NCBI GenBank assembly: GCA_910574885.1
Contig: CAJTDD010000017.1
Location: forward strand, 28,840 to 92,839
DNA from: Lachnospiraceae bacterium
GTDB lineage: Bacteria > Bacillota > Clostridia > Lachnospirales > Lachnospiraceae
Length of the DNA stretch: 64,000 bases
Direction of reading: 5' to 3'
Shown: positions 26,680 through 35,095 of the stretch, one piece after another
Numbering within the stretch: the first letter of the stretch is position 1
Layout of the letters: every line of letters starts with the position of its first letter
Translations under genes and position numbers: made by a program
Notes under the pieces: model-generated
What the model was told of the DNA's origin: nothing
The model's database searches: none
Seen by the model: the letters and a program-made list of their open reading frames with translations, nothing else

Positions 26680-27447
26680 TTACTGCATAGAGCGGATAAT
26701 TCCGTCCCGGTACTCATTAGGAGTCACCAGAATCGGCATATTGCCCATATCAATGATTGAACGTCCGCCCTCTACACCGGACGGCTCATTTGCAAAGAAA
26801 TGCGTATCATACATGGCCCCCTGTCCAGCTACCTGCTTGATGATAAGCACTCTCTTCTTGCCTGGCCTTACAATGTCATGGTATTCGTGTCTCTCCGTAC
26901 ATTTCTCTCCACGAAATCTCTTCAGCTTATCCCGATAGGTCTGAATAAACTTGTCACAGGCGCGGTGTGCTGCCGTCGGTCCTGGTCTTTCCTGCCCCAT
27001 CCCGGCAGTAAGAGTAACGTCAAAGGAAATAATATAGTCATCATCTCCCGGAGTCCCTGCGCGGTTTAAATACAACTGCTCCTTGAGATTCCCTTCCGAT
27101 GACCCAAATTCATGGCACTGTTTCCCGTTCACATCCACACCGGTAAGCATCACATATACACCGGTAATCGTGTGCGTAATTCCATCCCCAATCTTGCCAA
27201 GAACTTTTGTAGAGATTGGTATAATATCCATGATTGTGTTCGTCCACCTGTCATGGTCCCCCGGTTTAATTAGCTGTATATCTATCTTCTCTATGTATTC
27301 CTCCTCAGCCACCAGCCCGTCAAGCATCTCTTTGCTGACTGTCATCTTCCCGTCTACCTTAATATCGTTATGCTCGCCCCATTCTACATCATTCATATGG
27401 AATGCTTTAATTACAAGTTTTCTCAGGTCTATTACTTCATCAGCCAC
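26680..27447 (-). CDS. prdD: Proline-reductase accessory protein, PrdA N-terminal-like
   Basis: A 255-residue protein with a GTG start preceded by GGAGGTGA, giving (M)ADEVIDLRKLVIKAFHMND; an upstream in-frame ATG lacks a site. It is homologous to the 45-kDa part of PrdA: HEFGSSEGNLKEQLYLNRAG against IGEFGSSEGYLDENIMWGRP, and KKRVLIIKQVAGQGAMYDTH against KKKVVIVKEIMGQGAMHDNF. The alanine/glutamate-rich linker of PrdA is missing. It lies 13 bp upstream of prdE; the pair mimics PrdA split at its cleavage point. The function is unknown. Confidence 0.78.
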   Translation of the reverse strand: MADEVIDLRKLVIKAFHMNDVEWGEHNDIKVDGKMTVSKEMLDGLVAEEEYIEKIDIQLIKPGDHDRWTNTIMDIIPISTKVLGKIGDGITHTITGVYVMLTGVDVNGKQCHEFGSSEGNLKEQLYLNRAGTPGDDDYIISFDVTLTAGMGQERPGPTAAHRACDKFIQTYRDKLKRFRGEKCTERHEYHDIVRPGKKRVLIIKQVAGQGAMYDTHFFANEPSGVEGGRSIIDMGNMPILVTPNEYRDGIIRSMQ

Positions 27448-27596
27448 CTTTATCACCTCCGTCAACGCAGCCTGCATGCGCAGGCTACCTCATACCTGTC
27501 ATACAATATATCGTATGACTTTCCGATATATTGTCATATCTTCCTTCTAAAAAGGGCAGATAGCTCCATTATCTGCCCTTTCCATGTTAATCCTTC

Positions 27597-28322
27597 TTAA
27601 ACTTTCGCAATATACTCGAATGGCAAAGGAACAATCTTTCCTGGTGTCTGAATCTCTACCAACTGCTCCAGAGTTGCCCTTACAATCTGCGTCTGCTGTT
27701 CTACGTTATGCGGTCCACCTGCATTCGCACCCATAGGAACGAGCGGAGCTACCGCACGAGGAGTACCGGTCTGACGAACAACCGGTGGAAGAGCTGCAAT
27801 AATAATTGTAGGAATTCCAGCTTCTTCAATCGCTCTCTGCACCAATACTGCAGAGCGGTGGCAGGTTCCTCAGCCAGCTGTGAGGATAACTGCATCTACA
27901 TCCTCTTCTTTAAACATCTGTGCGATCGCCGGTCCAGTCTCACCTTTGAACTTCTCCTGGTTTCCGCCGCCGCCCATGAATCCTGCATGTACAGGAGCAC
28001 AAGCCCTAATAAATCCTTCTGCTGCAAGTTCATGAATTCTATCAATCGGGAACATACAGTTGATGTCTTTATTAACATCACTGTTATCATATCCACCGTG
28101 GGATACCATCAACTCGCTAGATGGTGTGGTGTTCTCTATCTTTCTCCATGTAAAATCTCCGGCAAGATTAAATCTTTCCTGATCTTTCTTATGAACGCCT
28201 GCTGCCGTAGCAAGAGCAATGGACATATCCTTCAGCTCTTTTGTTACAGGAGTCCATACAGACGGTGGAGTAATAGGAACGAATATCTCTGATTGTAAAC
28301 CTTTAACAACCGTTAAACTCAT
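27597..28322 (-). CDS. prdB: D-proline reductase selenoprotein subunit PrdB (in-frame UGA)
   Basis: A 241-residue selenoprotein split by TGA at 27870-27872 (Sec151). The context is VILTAG-U-GTCHRSAVLVQRAIEE, the glycine/proline-reductase active site. Sec attacks D-proline bound by the PrdA pyruvoyl group, cleaving the ring to 5-aminovalerate. Upstream half: MSLTVVKGLQSEIFVPITPP and APVHAGFMGGGGNQEKFKGE. Downstream half: GIPTIIIAALPPVVRQTGTP and GPHNVEQQTQIVRATLEQL. A SECIS-like hairpin follows the UGA, and tRNA-Sec, SelA, SelB and SelD are all encoded in this window, so the UGA is read as Sec rather than stop. Confidence 0.96.
27831..27857 (-). promoter_or_regulatory. SECIS-like hairpin of prdB
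   Basis: On the minus strand CGCTCTGCA-GTATTGG-TGCAGAGAGCG begins about 13 bases after the UGA, within the coding sequence. It is a stem with a 2-base bulge and a G/U-containing loop, the right place for a bacterial SelB-binding element. Confidence 0.7.
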
Positions 28323-28324
28323 TT

Positions 28325-28621
28325 TTAGACCTCCTCATTATCCAAACGCTTACGCATCTCTTCTTGTTTGCGCCGTTCTTTTTCAATGTTACTGACGTAC
28401 TTGTCATTTATCTCTGGTCCTAACTGCTCCGGAAAGCTCATGCGAAAGCCAACTTCCTGTCCGACCTTGGGTTCTGTGTCACAGATAAACATACGCTTTG
28501 GCGCTTTAAAAAAACCAAGACGTCCCTTCAGGTCTATACTTATGCTGCAATCATCAACATCCACAATAACACCTTCCATATAAATGACCTTGTCGCCATA
28601 TTTCAAACGTTCGTCATTCAT
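28325..28621 (-). CDS. Small proline-reductase-locus protein
   Basis: A 98-residue protein between prdA and prdB, beginning MNDERLKYGDKVIYMEGVIV. The first 70 residues look like a small beta barrel (EGVIVDVDDCSISIDLKGRLGFF). The C-terminus is a charged helix (SNIEKERRKQEEMRKRLDNEEV). It ends 2 bp before the prdB start region. Small genes occupy this position in other prd clusters, and I recall a CBO2463/CBO2479-type family there, but could not confirm membership. Its position suggests a role in assembly or maturation of the reductase. Confidence 0.7.
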   Translation of the reverse strand: MNDERLKYGDKVIYMEGVIVDVDDCSISIDLKGRLGFFKAPKRMFICDTEPKVGQEVGFRMSFPEQLGPEINDKYVSNIEKERRKQEEMRKRLDNEEV

Positions 28622-28639
28622 TCTTCAACCAACACCTGA

Positions 28640-30481
28640 TTAATCGTATTTCTCTTTACGCTTCTGGCTCATCGGCAAGGACTGCTCATTCTCTTCCAGA
28701 GCAATCTTCGTGCCGTATGCAGCTTCAATCAGCTCAACGTTTGAAGACTTAACGTTTGGATTCCACTTCTTCTCAGCAGCCTTTACATCTTCTCCTGCCA
28801 TAGCCGTCTTGAGCATAGCAATCGCACGTACTGCATCCTCCGGACAAAGTGTATTACATCCAAGTACCTCATTCTCAATACCGGATTCGGACTTGTTGTT
28901 ATCAACCATGTACTGCATGTACTTGTTACCAACAACGAGCGCTCCCTGAACTGCACAGTAGGACATACCTACTACCGGGATTCCTCTCATACCGATCTGT
29001 TCGATATGGCTTGCGAAGTCGATGTGGTTATTTCCAAAGCCTTCTGTTGTAACGAAAGCTCCGTCTGCGTCCATCATCTCTACGGTGTGTCCTACACGTT
29101 TGGATACATAGAACTTCTCTGCATTAATCTGTGGTGAACCAACAAATACAACACCGCACAGGTCAACTTCCTCATCATGAAGAGCTTCAAGAACCAATGG
29201 CTCTCTCCAGTAATGTCTGGACATCTCTTTTGATGCAGGTCCGATACATGTCAGGGCATGAATACATCCGTCAAGAACCTCAAGCGGAGATACGCATACC
29301 GGAACATTTCCTAAATCAACGTTCGCCCTTGCGCCAAGTACTCCTACAGGCTCTACAGGAAGGATAAAGTTATCATGCATAGCTCCCTGTCCCATAATCT
29401 CTTTTACGATTACGACTTTCTTCTTGCCTGGACGGCGAACCTGTTTCAATTCCTGCGTCTCTGCTACAAGACTGTCGTCAAGCTTCTTCATAGCCTCGCG
29501 GATTTCCTGCGTAATAACATCAAATGCCGTATGTGCAGCCATAGGTCCGCGACGCTCCATATTGGTCTTCTCCTGGATTACAATATTACCTTTGATGAAG
29601 ATTTCACCCTTATCAGGACATCCTGGACGTCCCCACATAATGTTCTCATCTAAGTATCCCTCGGAGGAACCGAACTCACCAATCTGAACTCCGCCTTCAT
29701 CTACACCAGTCAGCATCATAACAACGCCGTCGAGAACTCTCGTAACACCGCATCCGATATCATCGTCGCCCTCTTTTGTAGCGATCGGCTGAACGTCCAT
29801 AATCGTCTCTGAATAAGTATGGTACAAATCCGGAGTAATGATCTCCAAATGGAAATCCTTAACAAGTTCCTGGTTGTCGATTACTTCTGCTTCGATTCCC
29901 TCACGGATGTAAAGAATCGTACCTTCAATCTTTGTCTCCGGTCCTCTCTTAACTTCTGTGATCTTAAAATGCTTTCTTGTTAAAGTCCTTACAACCTTCT
30001 CTTCTTCTACCTTGCTGTCAGCTGCTGCTCCTGCTGCCACAACCGCTTCTGCCGCTGCCGGTGCTGCCGCCGCACTTCCGCCGCCAAGCGCTCCCACCGG
30101 AATCTCAAGGTCAATATCTTTTCCTTCTCCGATGTGGATCTTCAAAATTCCACCTGCTGCCGCTGGCGCTGCTGCCACCGGTGCCGGTGCTGCTTCTTCA
30201 ACTGCTTCCTCAACTACAGGTGCACTCGGCGCTTTTGCACCTTCTACAACGTCTGCAGTCAGTGGGCAGAGAGAATCACACGTTTTTGTAAGTTTTGCTC
30301 CCAGAACTTCCTCAATAGTAAGGCAGCCGTCAAGATTCAATAATCCTGAATCTACCAAATCATCAAAGATTGCCGGATCTTCCAGATTCGCCGGTTCGAT
30401 TGTAATGCCGCCCTCGGCTCTACAACATAATACCGCTGGATCATGAGCATGAGCTTTCGCTGTTTCAGCTGTGATTGACAT
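28640..30481 (-). CDS. prdA: D-proline reductase proprotein PrdA
   Basis: A 613-residue proprotein. In the characterised enzyme an internal cysteine is converted to a pyruvoyl group with chain cleavage into about 45- and 23-kDa subunits. Here the site is HALT-C412-IGPASKEMSRHYW, and cleavage would leave a C-terminal chain of about 202 residues, matching the expected 23 kDa. An Ala/Pro/Glu-rich linker lies at about 90-165 (EEAAPAPVAAAPAAAGG). The pyruvoyl group binds D-proline as a Schiff base for attack by PrdB. AGGAGG precedes the ATG. A 237-bp structured spacer separates it from prdC. Confidence 0.95.
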   Translation of the reverse strand: MSITAETAKAHAHDPAVLCCRAEGGITIEPANLEDPAIFDDLVDSGLLNLDGCLTIEEVLGAKLTKTCDSLCPLTADVVEGAKAPSAPVVEEAVEEAAPAPVAAAPAAAGGILKIHIGEGKDIDLEIPVGALGGGSAAAAPAAAEAVVAAGAAADSKVEEEKVVRTLTRKHFKITEVKRGPETKIEGTILYIREGIEAEVIDNQELVKDFHLEIITPDLYHTYSETIMDVQPIATKEGDDDIGCGVTRVLDGVVMMLTGVDEGGVQIGEFGSSEGYLDENIMWGRPGCPDKGEIFIKGNIVIQEKTNMERRGPMAAHTAFDVITQEIREAMKKLDDSLVAETQELKQVRRPGKKKVVIVKEIMGQGAMHDNFILPVEPVGVLGARANVDLGNVPVCVSPLEVLDGCIHALTCIGPASKEMSRHYWREPLVLEALHDEEVDLCGVVFVGSPQINAEKFYVSKRVGHTVEMMDADGAFVTTEGFGNNHIDFASHIEQIGMRGIPVVGMSYCAVQGALVVGNKYMQYMVDNNKSESGIENEVLGCNTLCPEDAVRAIAMLKTAMAGEDVKAAEKKWNPNVKSSNVELIEAAYGTKIALEENEQSLPMSQKRKEKYD

Positions 30482-30718
30482 ATTGTTTTCCCTCCTTAAT
30501 TTGGTCCACGCGTCCCTCTTGCGGTCCGCTCAGATAATTACCGCCCGATTCAGCGCGCCCTTCGCACACCTTACAGGCTGCCGTGACATTCACGGCATGA
30601 AATGTATATAACAATTACATGCAATGTGGAGAGTACCTCTCTATCCCCAGGCAAAAGAATCGGGGGTCCCTTGCCTTATTGCCTGCAACAGCAATACCGC
30701 TTTTATTAACACAAAATA
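30482..30718 (-). promoter_or_regulatory. Structured leader between prdC and prdA
   Basis: The minus strand folds into several hairpins: TATTGC-TGTTGCAG-GCAATA, the alternatives AGGCAA...TTGCCT or CCCC...GGGG that share bases, and GCCGTGA-ATG-TCACGGC. No sigma-54 (TGGC-N8-TTGC) motif was found by eye. The overlapping stems could be a switch, or simply RNA-processing signals that set a different level for prdA. Confidence 0.45.
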
Positions 30719-32122
30719 TTATTTCCCGTTCGGGAGCTGGTCTACCTGTTTAGAAACTCTTAACGTCCTATAAAGCGCATGGCCAACAGTCCTCATCACA
30801 TGGTCTGTCTGATGGAAGACCTTCAATCCCATCTTCGGGCCGGATGCCATAACCGTATTGGAACAGTCGGAGCAGTTGCCGATGATAATATATTCACACT
30901 TATCCTTCTTAAACTGCATATTGTTCTTAACCTGTCCCGGACAATTCCCTGGCCTCAGACACTTGAGCGGTGCGCCCGGCTTATTCTCGATTGCCTGCTT
31001 ACATCTGCATACGGATACTACTTTGCCGTTCATCTTATCCGCAATCTCACGCATACGTTCTTCACTTCCACCGCACGCACAGACAAGAAGCCCTACGTTC
31101 GCTCCGTGAAGATCCGGGAACTCAATCGTAACAAGAATGCCGCCTGTCGTCTTCGTAATCGGCGCGTCAAGTTCCGTTGACTTTCCGGTAAAGGCTCCGC
31201 CCATAATAATCTCGCCGTATACGCCTTCGATACCGCCTGCTTTCTCAATCAGCTCGCCAACGCTTACGCCCACCGGCACATCCATGAATACATGCGCCTG
31301 ATTGCCTCCGTTAATCTTGCCGCGTACCGTTAAGTTCTTGGTAATACATGGCTTCTTCTCGTCAATTGCTTCCGCAATCTTCGCTGCCGTCTCAAGATTC
31401 ACAACAACAGACCTTGCGGCTGACGGGAGCTGCATCGTCGTAAGGTTCACGCCCAGACATTCTCTCACTACCGCACGTTCCTCGCCCATCGGGTAGATAT
31501 CCGGCAGAAGGTGGATAGAAATCTCATCCTCTCCTGCAATCGCTTTCCTCAGGATCTCGATTGCCTTCTCGTTCTTCTTCTTGATCGCAAATATGGCCTT
31601 GTCCGCATGGGTAATCTCCATACAATACTTCACGCCGCGCACAACCTTGCCGCACTGTTCTTCAATCTGTCTGATATTATGCTCAAGGCCCGGCTCGCAC
31701 TCGGCGGCATTGATCAGTATATAACTGTGCTCCAGCTTAAAGTCTGCCGGAAGTTCCGGATTAATCTCCGGATCAAGCTCCGCCATCTCCGTCTCAGCCA
31801 GATTGATGCCAAGCTTCACTCCTGTCGGGAATCCGGCGCCGCCCATACCAACGATTCCGGCTTCTTTCACCATGGCAAGCTTATCGTTCTCGTCCTCTAC
31901 CTCAATCGGGACAAACTCATCCTTCTGCTCTTCGTCCGGTCTGATGATGATTCTGTCTTCCAGCACTTCTTCCACTACGCCGTATACGCTGGAAAAAATG
32001 TTAGCCCCGAGGCCTGTCGGTGTCGCAATCTTCGTACCTTTTTTTACTTCGTCCCCAGCTTTTACGATTGCCGCGCAAGGCGCGCCGACATGCTGACGTA
32101 ACAAAATCTGTACATTTCCCAT
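30719..32122 (-). CDS. prdC: PrdC, RnfC-like electron-transfer protein
   Basis: A 467-residue protein with RnfC/NuoF-like features: an N-terminal biotinyl-like segment (APCAAIVKAGDEVKKGTKIA), GIVGMGGAGFPTGVKL near 89-104, NAAECEPGLEHN, and a cysteine-rich C-terminus (VCACGG, VCRCKQ, CLRPGNCPGQ, GNCSDCSNT). It is thought to feed electrons, probably from NADH or ferredoxin, to proline reductase. No in-frame UGA is present, so this PrdC uses cysteines only. First gene of the minus-strand prd operon, directly after the tRNA-Sec gene. Confidence 0.92.
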   Translation of the reverse strand: MGNVQILLRQHVGAPCAAIVKAGDEVKKGTKIATPTGLGANIFSSVYGVVEEVLEDRIIIRPDEEQKDEFVPIEVEDENDKLAMVKEAGIVGMGGAGFPTGVKLGINLAETEMAELDPEINPELPADFKLEHSYILINAAECEPGLEHNIRQIEEQCGKVVRGVKYCMEITHADKAIFAIKKKNEKAIEILRKAIAGEDEISIHLLPDIYPMGEERAVVRECLGVNLTTMQLPSAARSVVVNLETAAKIAEAIDEKKPCITKNLTVRGKINGGNQAHVFMDVPVGVSVGELIEKAGGIEGVYGEIIMGGAFTGKSTELDAPITKTTGGILVTIEFPDLHGANVGLLVCACGGSEERMREIADKMNGKVVSVCRCKQAIENKPGAPLKCLRPGNCPGQVKNNMQFKKDKCEYIIIGNCSDCSNTVMASGPKMGLKVFHQTDHVMRTVGHALYRTLRVSKQVDQLPNGK

Positions 32123-32237
32123 TGCTATCCTTCTCCTTTTTTGATTAAATTATAAGTAAAAAACAAAACTTCACAGTTCGTCTACTTACTTCCTGCTGCT
32201 GCACAATCTATAAATAACATCTATAAATGATATCTTC

Positions 32238-32335
32238 TGGCGAGGGCATGTGGGAATCGAACCCACCCGGGACGCTCTTAACGCCCCACACTGGTTTTGA
32301 AGACCAGGAGGCACACCAGTCACCCAACTACCCCC
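32238..32335 (-). tRNA. selC: tRNA-Sec(UCA)
   Basis: A 98-base gene with anticodon TCA in the loop of CTGGT-CTTCAAA-ACCAG. It has a very long variable arm (TGTGGGGCGTTAAGAGCGTCCCG), a T-arm GTGGG-TTCGATT-CCCAC, and an encoded CCA. These are the hallmarks of bacterial selenocysteine tRNA. It is charged with Ser and converted to Sec by SelA using selenophosphate from SelD, both encoded in this window. It may be co-transcribed with prdC, since no terminator intervenes. Confidence 0.96.
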
Positions 32336-32359
32336 ATATCTATTCTCTCATGTGTTTTA

Positions 32360-32388
32360 ACAATAGCATAATTCCCGCCTAATTTCAA
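32360..32388 (-). promoter_or_regulatory. Promoter of tRNA-Sec (and probably the prd operon)
   Basis: On the minus strand TTGAAA and TATTGT are 17 bp apart, 25 bp upstream of the tRNA. An additional TATAAT box with a poor -35 lies about 25 bp before prdC. Confidence 0.6.
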
Positions 32389-32423
32389 CACTTTTTTAAT
32401 ATTTTTATAACATCAAAAAACCA

Positions 32424-32452
32424 TTGACTTTTCAAGGGTTTTCGTACATAAT
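32424..32452 (+). promoter_or_regulatory. Promoter of the proline racemase gene
   Basis: TTGACT and CATAAT are 17 bp apart. The predicted start leaves a leader of about 190 bases before prdF. Divergent from the tRNA-Sec promoter, with about 35 bp between the -35 boxes. Confidence 0.6.
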
Positions 32453-32553
32453 AAGTATAAGAAATTGAACGGCATACTAGAACGCAGTCTAATTTTTACA
32501 TCGCTGTCGTTTATAGTGGATTTTTTTCCTGTATGTTGTAATACATTTTTTTA

Positions 32554-32619
32554 AAACACGGAAAAGTAAGGGGACTTTTAAAGTGTTTTTACAGTAAATT
32601 TATAGTTTTTATCTATAAA
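32554..32619 (+). promoter_or_regulatory. Attenuator-like hairpins in the prdF leader
   Basis: AAACAC-GG-AAAAGT-AAGGGG-ACTTTT-AAA-GTGTTTTT (32554-32590) is a two-part stem ending in a T run, the form of an intrinsic terminator inside the leader. It is followed by ATTTATAG-TTTTTAT-CTATAAAT and then the ribosome site TTTAGGAGG. Confidence 0.5.
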
Positions 32620-32650
32620 TATTTAAATTTCTTTAGGAGGTATAAGAATT

Positions 32651-33685
32651 ATGGAATTGAAAGCAAATGTTAATTTCGGTCGTTTCGAAAGTGCATTGCA
32701 GGTAGTTGACTCCCATACCGTCGGAGAGTTCTGCCGTATCGTCATTGGTGGTTTCCCAGAGCCGCAGGGCAACACTATGATTGAGAAGAAGAAATGGATG
32801 GAGGAGCACTACGATCAGGTTCGTACCGCTTTGATGTTTGAGCCTCGCGGACACCACGATATGTTCGGCGCTTTCCTGTGCGAGCCGGTGAACAAGGAAG
32901 CTGACTTCGGCGTAATGTTCATGGACACAGGCGGATACCTGAACATGTGCGGACACTGTACAATCGGTGCGGTTACGGTTGCAATCGAGGCAGGCCTTGT
33001 TGAGTCCAAAGAGGGGGAGAACGAGGTTGTTCTGGACGCTCCTGCCGGATTAATTCGTACGACCGCTATTGTAAAGGAAGGAAAGGTAGAGAGCGTGACC
33101 CTGACCAATGTACCTGCTTTCGTTTACAAAGAGAATCAGAAAGTGACTATCGACGGGAAAGAGATTGAATTTACGATTTCCTTCGGCGGAAGCTTCTTCG
33201 CACTTGTGGATACCACGAAGCTTGACATCGGAGAGATTAACCCTAAGACAGTTCCGGCATATGCAGAACTGGGCATGAAGATGCTTGAGATCATCAACAG
33301 AGATATCCCGATCCAGCATCCGCTGCTCGACATCACTTCTGTTGATTTGGTTGAGTTCTATGGTCCTACACCGAATCCGGACAAAGCAAACATGAGGAAT
33401 GTGGTTATCTTCGGCGATGCTATGGCTGACCGTTCACCTTGCGGAACCGGTACAAGCGCAAAACTTGCTACCCTTCATCACTGGGGCGAGATCAAAGTAG
33501 GCGAGGAATTCATTTATGAGAGCTTTATCGGCACACGGTTCAAAGGCGTAATCAAGGAGACAACAAAGGTAGAAGATTATGACGCAGTTATCCCGATGAT
33601 TACCGGAAGCTGCTACCTGACAGGCGTTGCGACATACCTCATTGATCCGACCGATCCGTTGAAGTATGGTTTCCAGGTAGGTTAA
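32651..33685 (+). CDS. prdF: Proline racemase
   Basis: A 344-residue cofactor-independent epimerase interconverting L- and D-proline. Both catalytic cysteines are in place: MCGHCTIG near 99-106 and SPCGTGTSA near 261-269. It supplies D-proline to the PrdA/PrdB reductase encoded divergently. AGGAGG lies before the ATG. A leader with a terminator-like hairpin precedes it, so its expression may be controlled separately from the reductase. Confidence 0.95.
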   Translation: MELKANVNFGRFESALQVVDSHTVGEFCRIVIGGFPEPQGNTMIEKKKWMEEHYDQVRTALMFEPRGHHDMFGAFLCEPVNKEADFGVMFMDTGGYLNMCGHCTIGAVTVAIEAGLVESKEGENEVVLDAPAGLIRTTAIVKEGKVESVTLTNVPAFVYKENQKVTIDGKEIEFTISFGGSFFALVDTTKLDIGEINPKTVPAYAELGMKMLEIINRDIPIQHPLLDITSVDLVEFYGPTPNPDKANMRNVVIFGDAMADRSPCGTGTSAKLATLHHWGEIKVGEEFIYESFIGTRFKGVIKETTKVEDYDAVIPMITGSCYLTGVATYLIDPTDPLKYGFQVG

Positions 33686-33727
33686 TCTACATATTAAGAT
33701 TTATTATAATTAAGATGCGTATTAGTT

Positions 33728-33756
33728 TTGCATTTTACGACAATGTGTGATATACT
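33728..33756 (+). promoter_or_regulatory. Promoter of the TetR-type gene
   Basis: TTGCAT and TATACT are 17 bp apart. The hairpin at 33766-33802 would lie at the very start of this transcript. Confidence 0.55.
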
Positions 33757-33765
33757 ACAATAAGC

Positions 33766-33802
33766 AAAGAAGCGGGTTACAGCAATAATCCGCTTCTCTT
33801 CT
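33766..33802 (+). terminator. Hairpin after prdF / upstream of tetR-type gene
   Basis: AGAAGCGGGTTA-CAGCAA-TAATCCGCTTCT followed by CTTCTTAT. It probably ends prdF transcription. Since the next promoter fires just upstream, it may also attenuate the regulator gene or serve as an operator palindrome. Confidence 0.6.
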
Positions 33803-33872
33803 TATACATTAATTATGAAGATATTCAACCATGGCATGTCCCCTGACTGCATGTCGAAAAAGGAAAGGAATG

Positions 33873-34466
33873 ATGCCAATGCCGCGTAAAAGGCGATCAA
33901 CGAAAAGCCGCATTGTAAAAGCCGCTTGGAACCTGTTCTATAAGAACGGATATGACTCTACCACAGTAGAGGATATTATTACGGCGTCCAAGACGTCCAA
34001 AGGAACATTTTATCATTATTTTAAGGGGAAAGAGGCGCTGCTCAACTCACTCTCGGACTTATTCGACCAGAAGTACGAGGAACTGTATACTGTGGTCGCA
34101 CCGGATATGTCAGCCTACGACAAGCTGCTGTTCCTGAACCACGAATTGTTCTATATGATTGAGACAAGCGTTGATATTACCCTCCTTGCCTTCCTCTATT
34201 CTTCTCAGCTTACGACGAAGGACAAGAAGTCGCTGTCAGACCACAAGCGATTTTATTTCAAATGGATTTCAGAGATTATTGATGATGCCCTGGGAAGCGG
34301 GGAATTCAGCAATACCAGCACAACCGAAGAACTGATGAACATCTATGCTATGTACGAGCGGGCATTGCTCTATGACTGGGCCCTCTTCAAAGGGAAGTTT
34401 TCACTTACAGAATACAGCGACAGACTGCTGCCGCATGTATTGGATACGTTTGTTAAAGGAGTTTAG
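33873..34466 (+). CDS. TetR/AcrR-family transcriptional regulator
   Basis: A regulator of about 197 residues. The N-terminal helix-turn-helix is clear (RIVKAAWNLFYKNGYDSTTV, then TSKGTFYHYFKGKEALL). The C-terminal ligand domain is diverse, as usual. Three in-frame ATGs cluster at 33870, 33873 and 33879; AGGAAAGG best fits the second or third. The ligand and targets are unknown. It sits between the prd and selenium loci and could regulate either. Confidence 0.88.
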   Translation: MPMPRKRRSTKSRIVKAAWNLFYKNGYDSTTVEDIITASKTSKGTFYHYFKGKEALLNSLSDLFDQKYEELYTVVAPDMSAYDKLLFLNHELFYMIETSVDITLLAFLYSSQLTTKDKKSLSDHKRFYFKWISEIIDDALGSGEFSNTSTTEELMNIYAMYERALLYDWALFKGKFSLTEYSDRLLPHVLDTFVKGV

Positions 34467-34484
34467 TTATGGATGTTACACCTT

Positions 34485-34519
34485 AAAAGACAGGTACGTT
34501 TACACATACCTGTCTTTTT
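34485..34519. terminator. Bidirectional terminator
   Basis: AAAAGACAGGTA-N10-TACCTGTCTTTTT lies between the convergent TetR and DUF3343 genes, with A/T runs on both flanks. Confidence 0.8.
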
Positions 34520-34556
34520 CTGCGTCGTATTCTCCTGCAAGGGCTGTTGAGGCTTA

Positions 34557-34793
34557 CTATACCATGCACTCGTGCATCTCCTCTTCCTCGATCCCTGCCT
34601 TTCGCATCATCTCCACAATCTGCTCCCGCTCTTCAAGCGCCGCGCACCAGGACAATCCGCACCCGGCCGAAATTGCCCTTGGGACGGGAATGATACGTCC
34701 CGGAACCTGATATTCCTTACACGCCTTCTCCATCGCCATCGCATCCGCAGTCGTGTGGAATGTCACGACTAATTTTAATTCTTTTTTCCTCAT
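34557..34793 (-). CDS. DUF3343 putative Se/S-carrier protein
   Basis: A 78-residue protein, KLVVTFHTTADAMAMEKACK and a cysteine pair in AGCGLSWCAALEE. DUF3343 proteins recur in selenium gene clusters and are suspected carriers of sulfur or selenium; biochemical proof is lacking. It lies 2 bp after the TusA-like gene and completes the yedE-yedF-like trio. Confidence 0.8.
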   Translation of the reverse strand: MRKKELKLVVTFHTTADAMAMEKACKEYQVPGRIIPVPRAISAGCGLSWCAALEEREQIVEMMRKAGIEEEEMHECMV

Positions 34794-34795
34794 GT

Positions 34796-34999
34796 CTACT
34801 CAATCACCACTTCAAAATATCCGTCCTTCTCGCTGGCAGTTGATTTCTTACCGTGATCCTTGGCGTATTTCTCCACATTCATCTTCTGATGAGGCTCTGT
34901 CACCAGTATCTTGACTGGTCCGGACGCGCTTTTCAGCGCCTCCGCGGTCAGCATCAACGGTTCCGGACAAGAAAGGCCTCTTGCATCTACTTCCTTCAT
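34796..34999 (-). CDS. TusA/SirA-like sulfurtransferase of selenium metabolism
   Basis: A 67-residue protein, MKEVDARGLSCPEPLMLTAE, with the CPxP motif (Cys11) that carries persulfide or perselenide. The start chosen has GAAGG upstream; a longer frame lacks a site. It is encoded directly downstream of the YedE-type transporter, a pairing known from selenium-utilising bacteria. Confidence 0.85.
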   Translation of the reverse strand: MKEVDARGLSCPEPLMLTAEALKSASGPVKILVTEPHQKMNVEKYAKDHGKKSTASEKDGYFEVVIE

Positions 35000-35095
35000 A
35001 TTATTACCTTCTTTCATAGAATACTATGTATTGTTCACAATTTCAATCCTTTTTTATTGTCCCCACATCCAATATGAGACATCCCTGCATGTCTT

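Noticed and set aside
27870..27872. prdB as a pseudogene broken by a stop codon
   Set aside because: The stop is UGA at the known Sec position with a downstream hairpin, and the Sec machinery is encoded nearby.
30482..30718. Sigma-54 promoter for prdA
   Set aside because: Considered because prd operons elsewhere can be sigma-54 controlled, but no GG-N10-GC core with suitable flanks was found.
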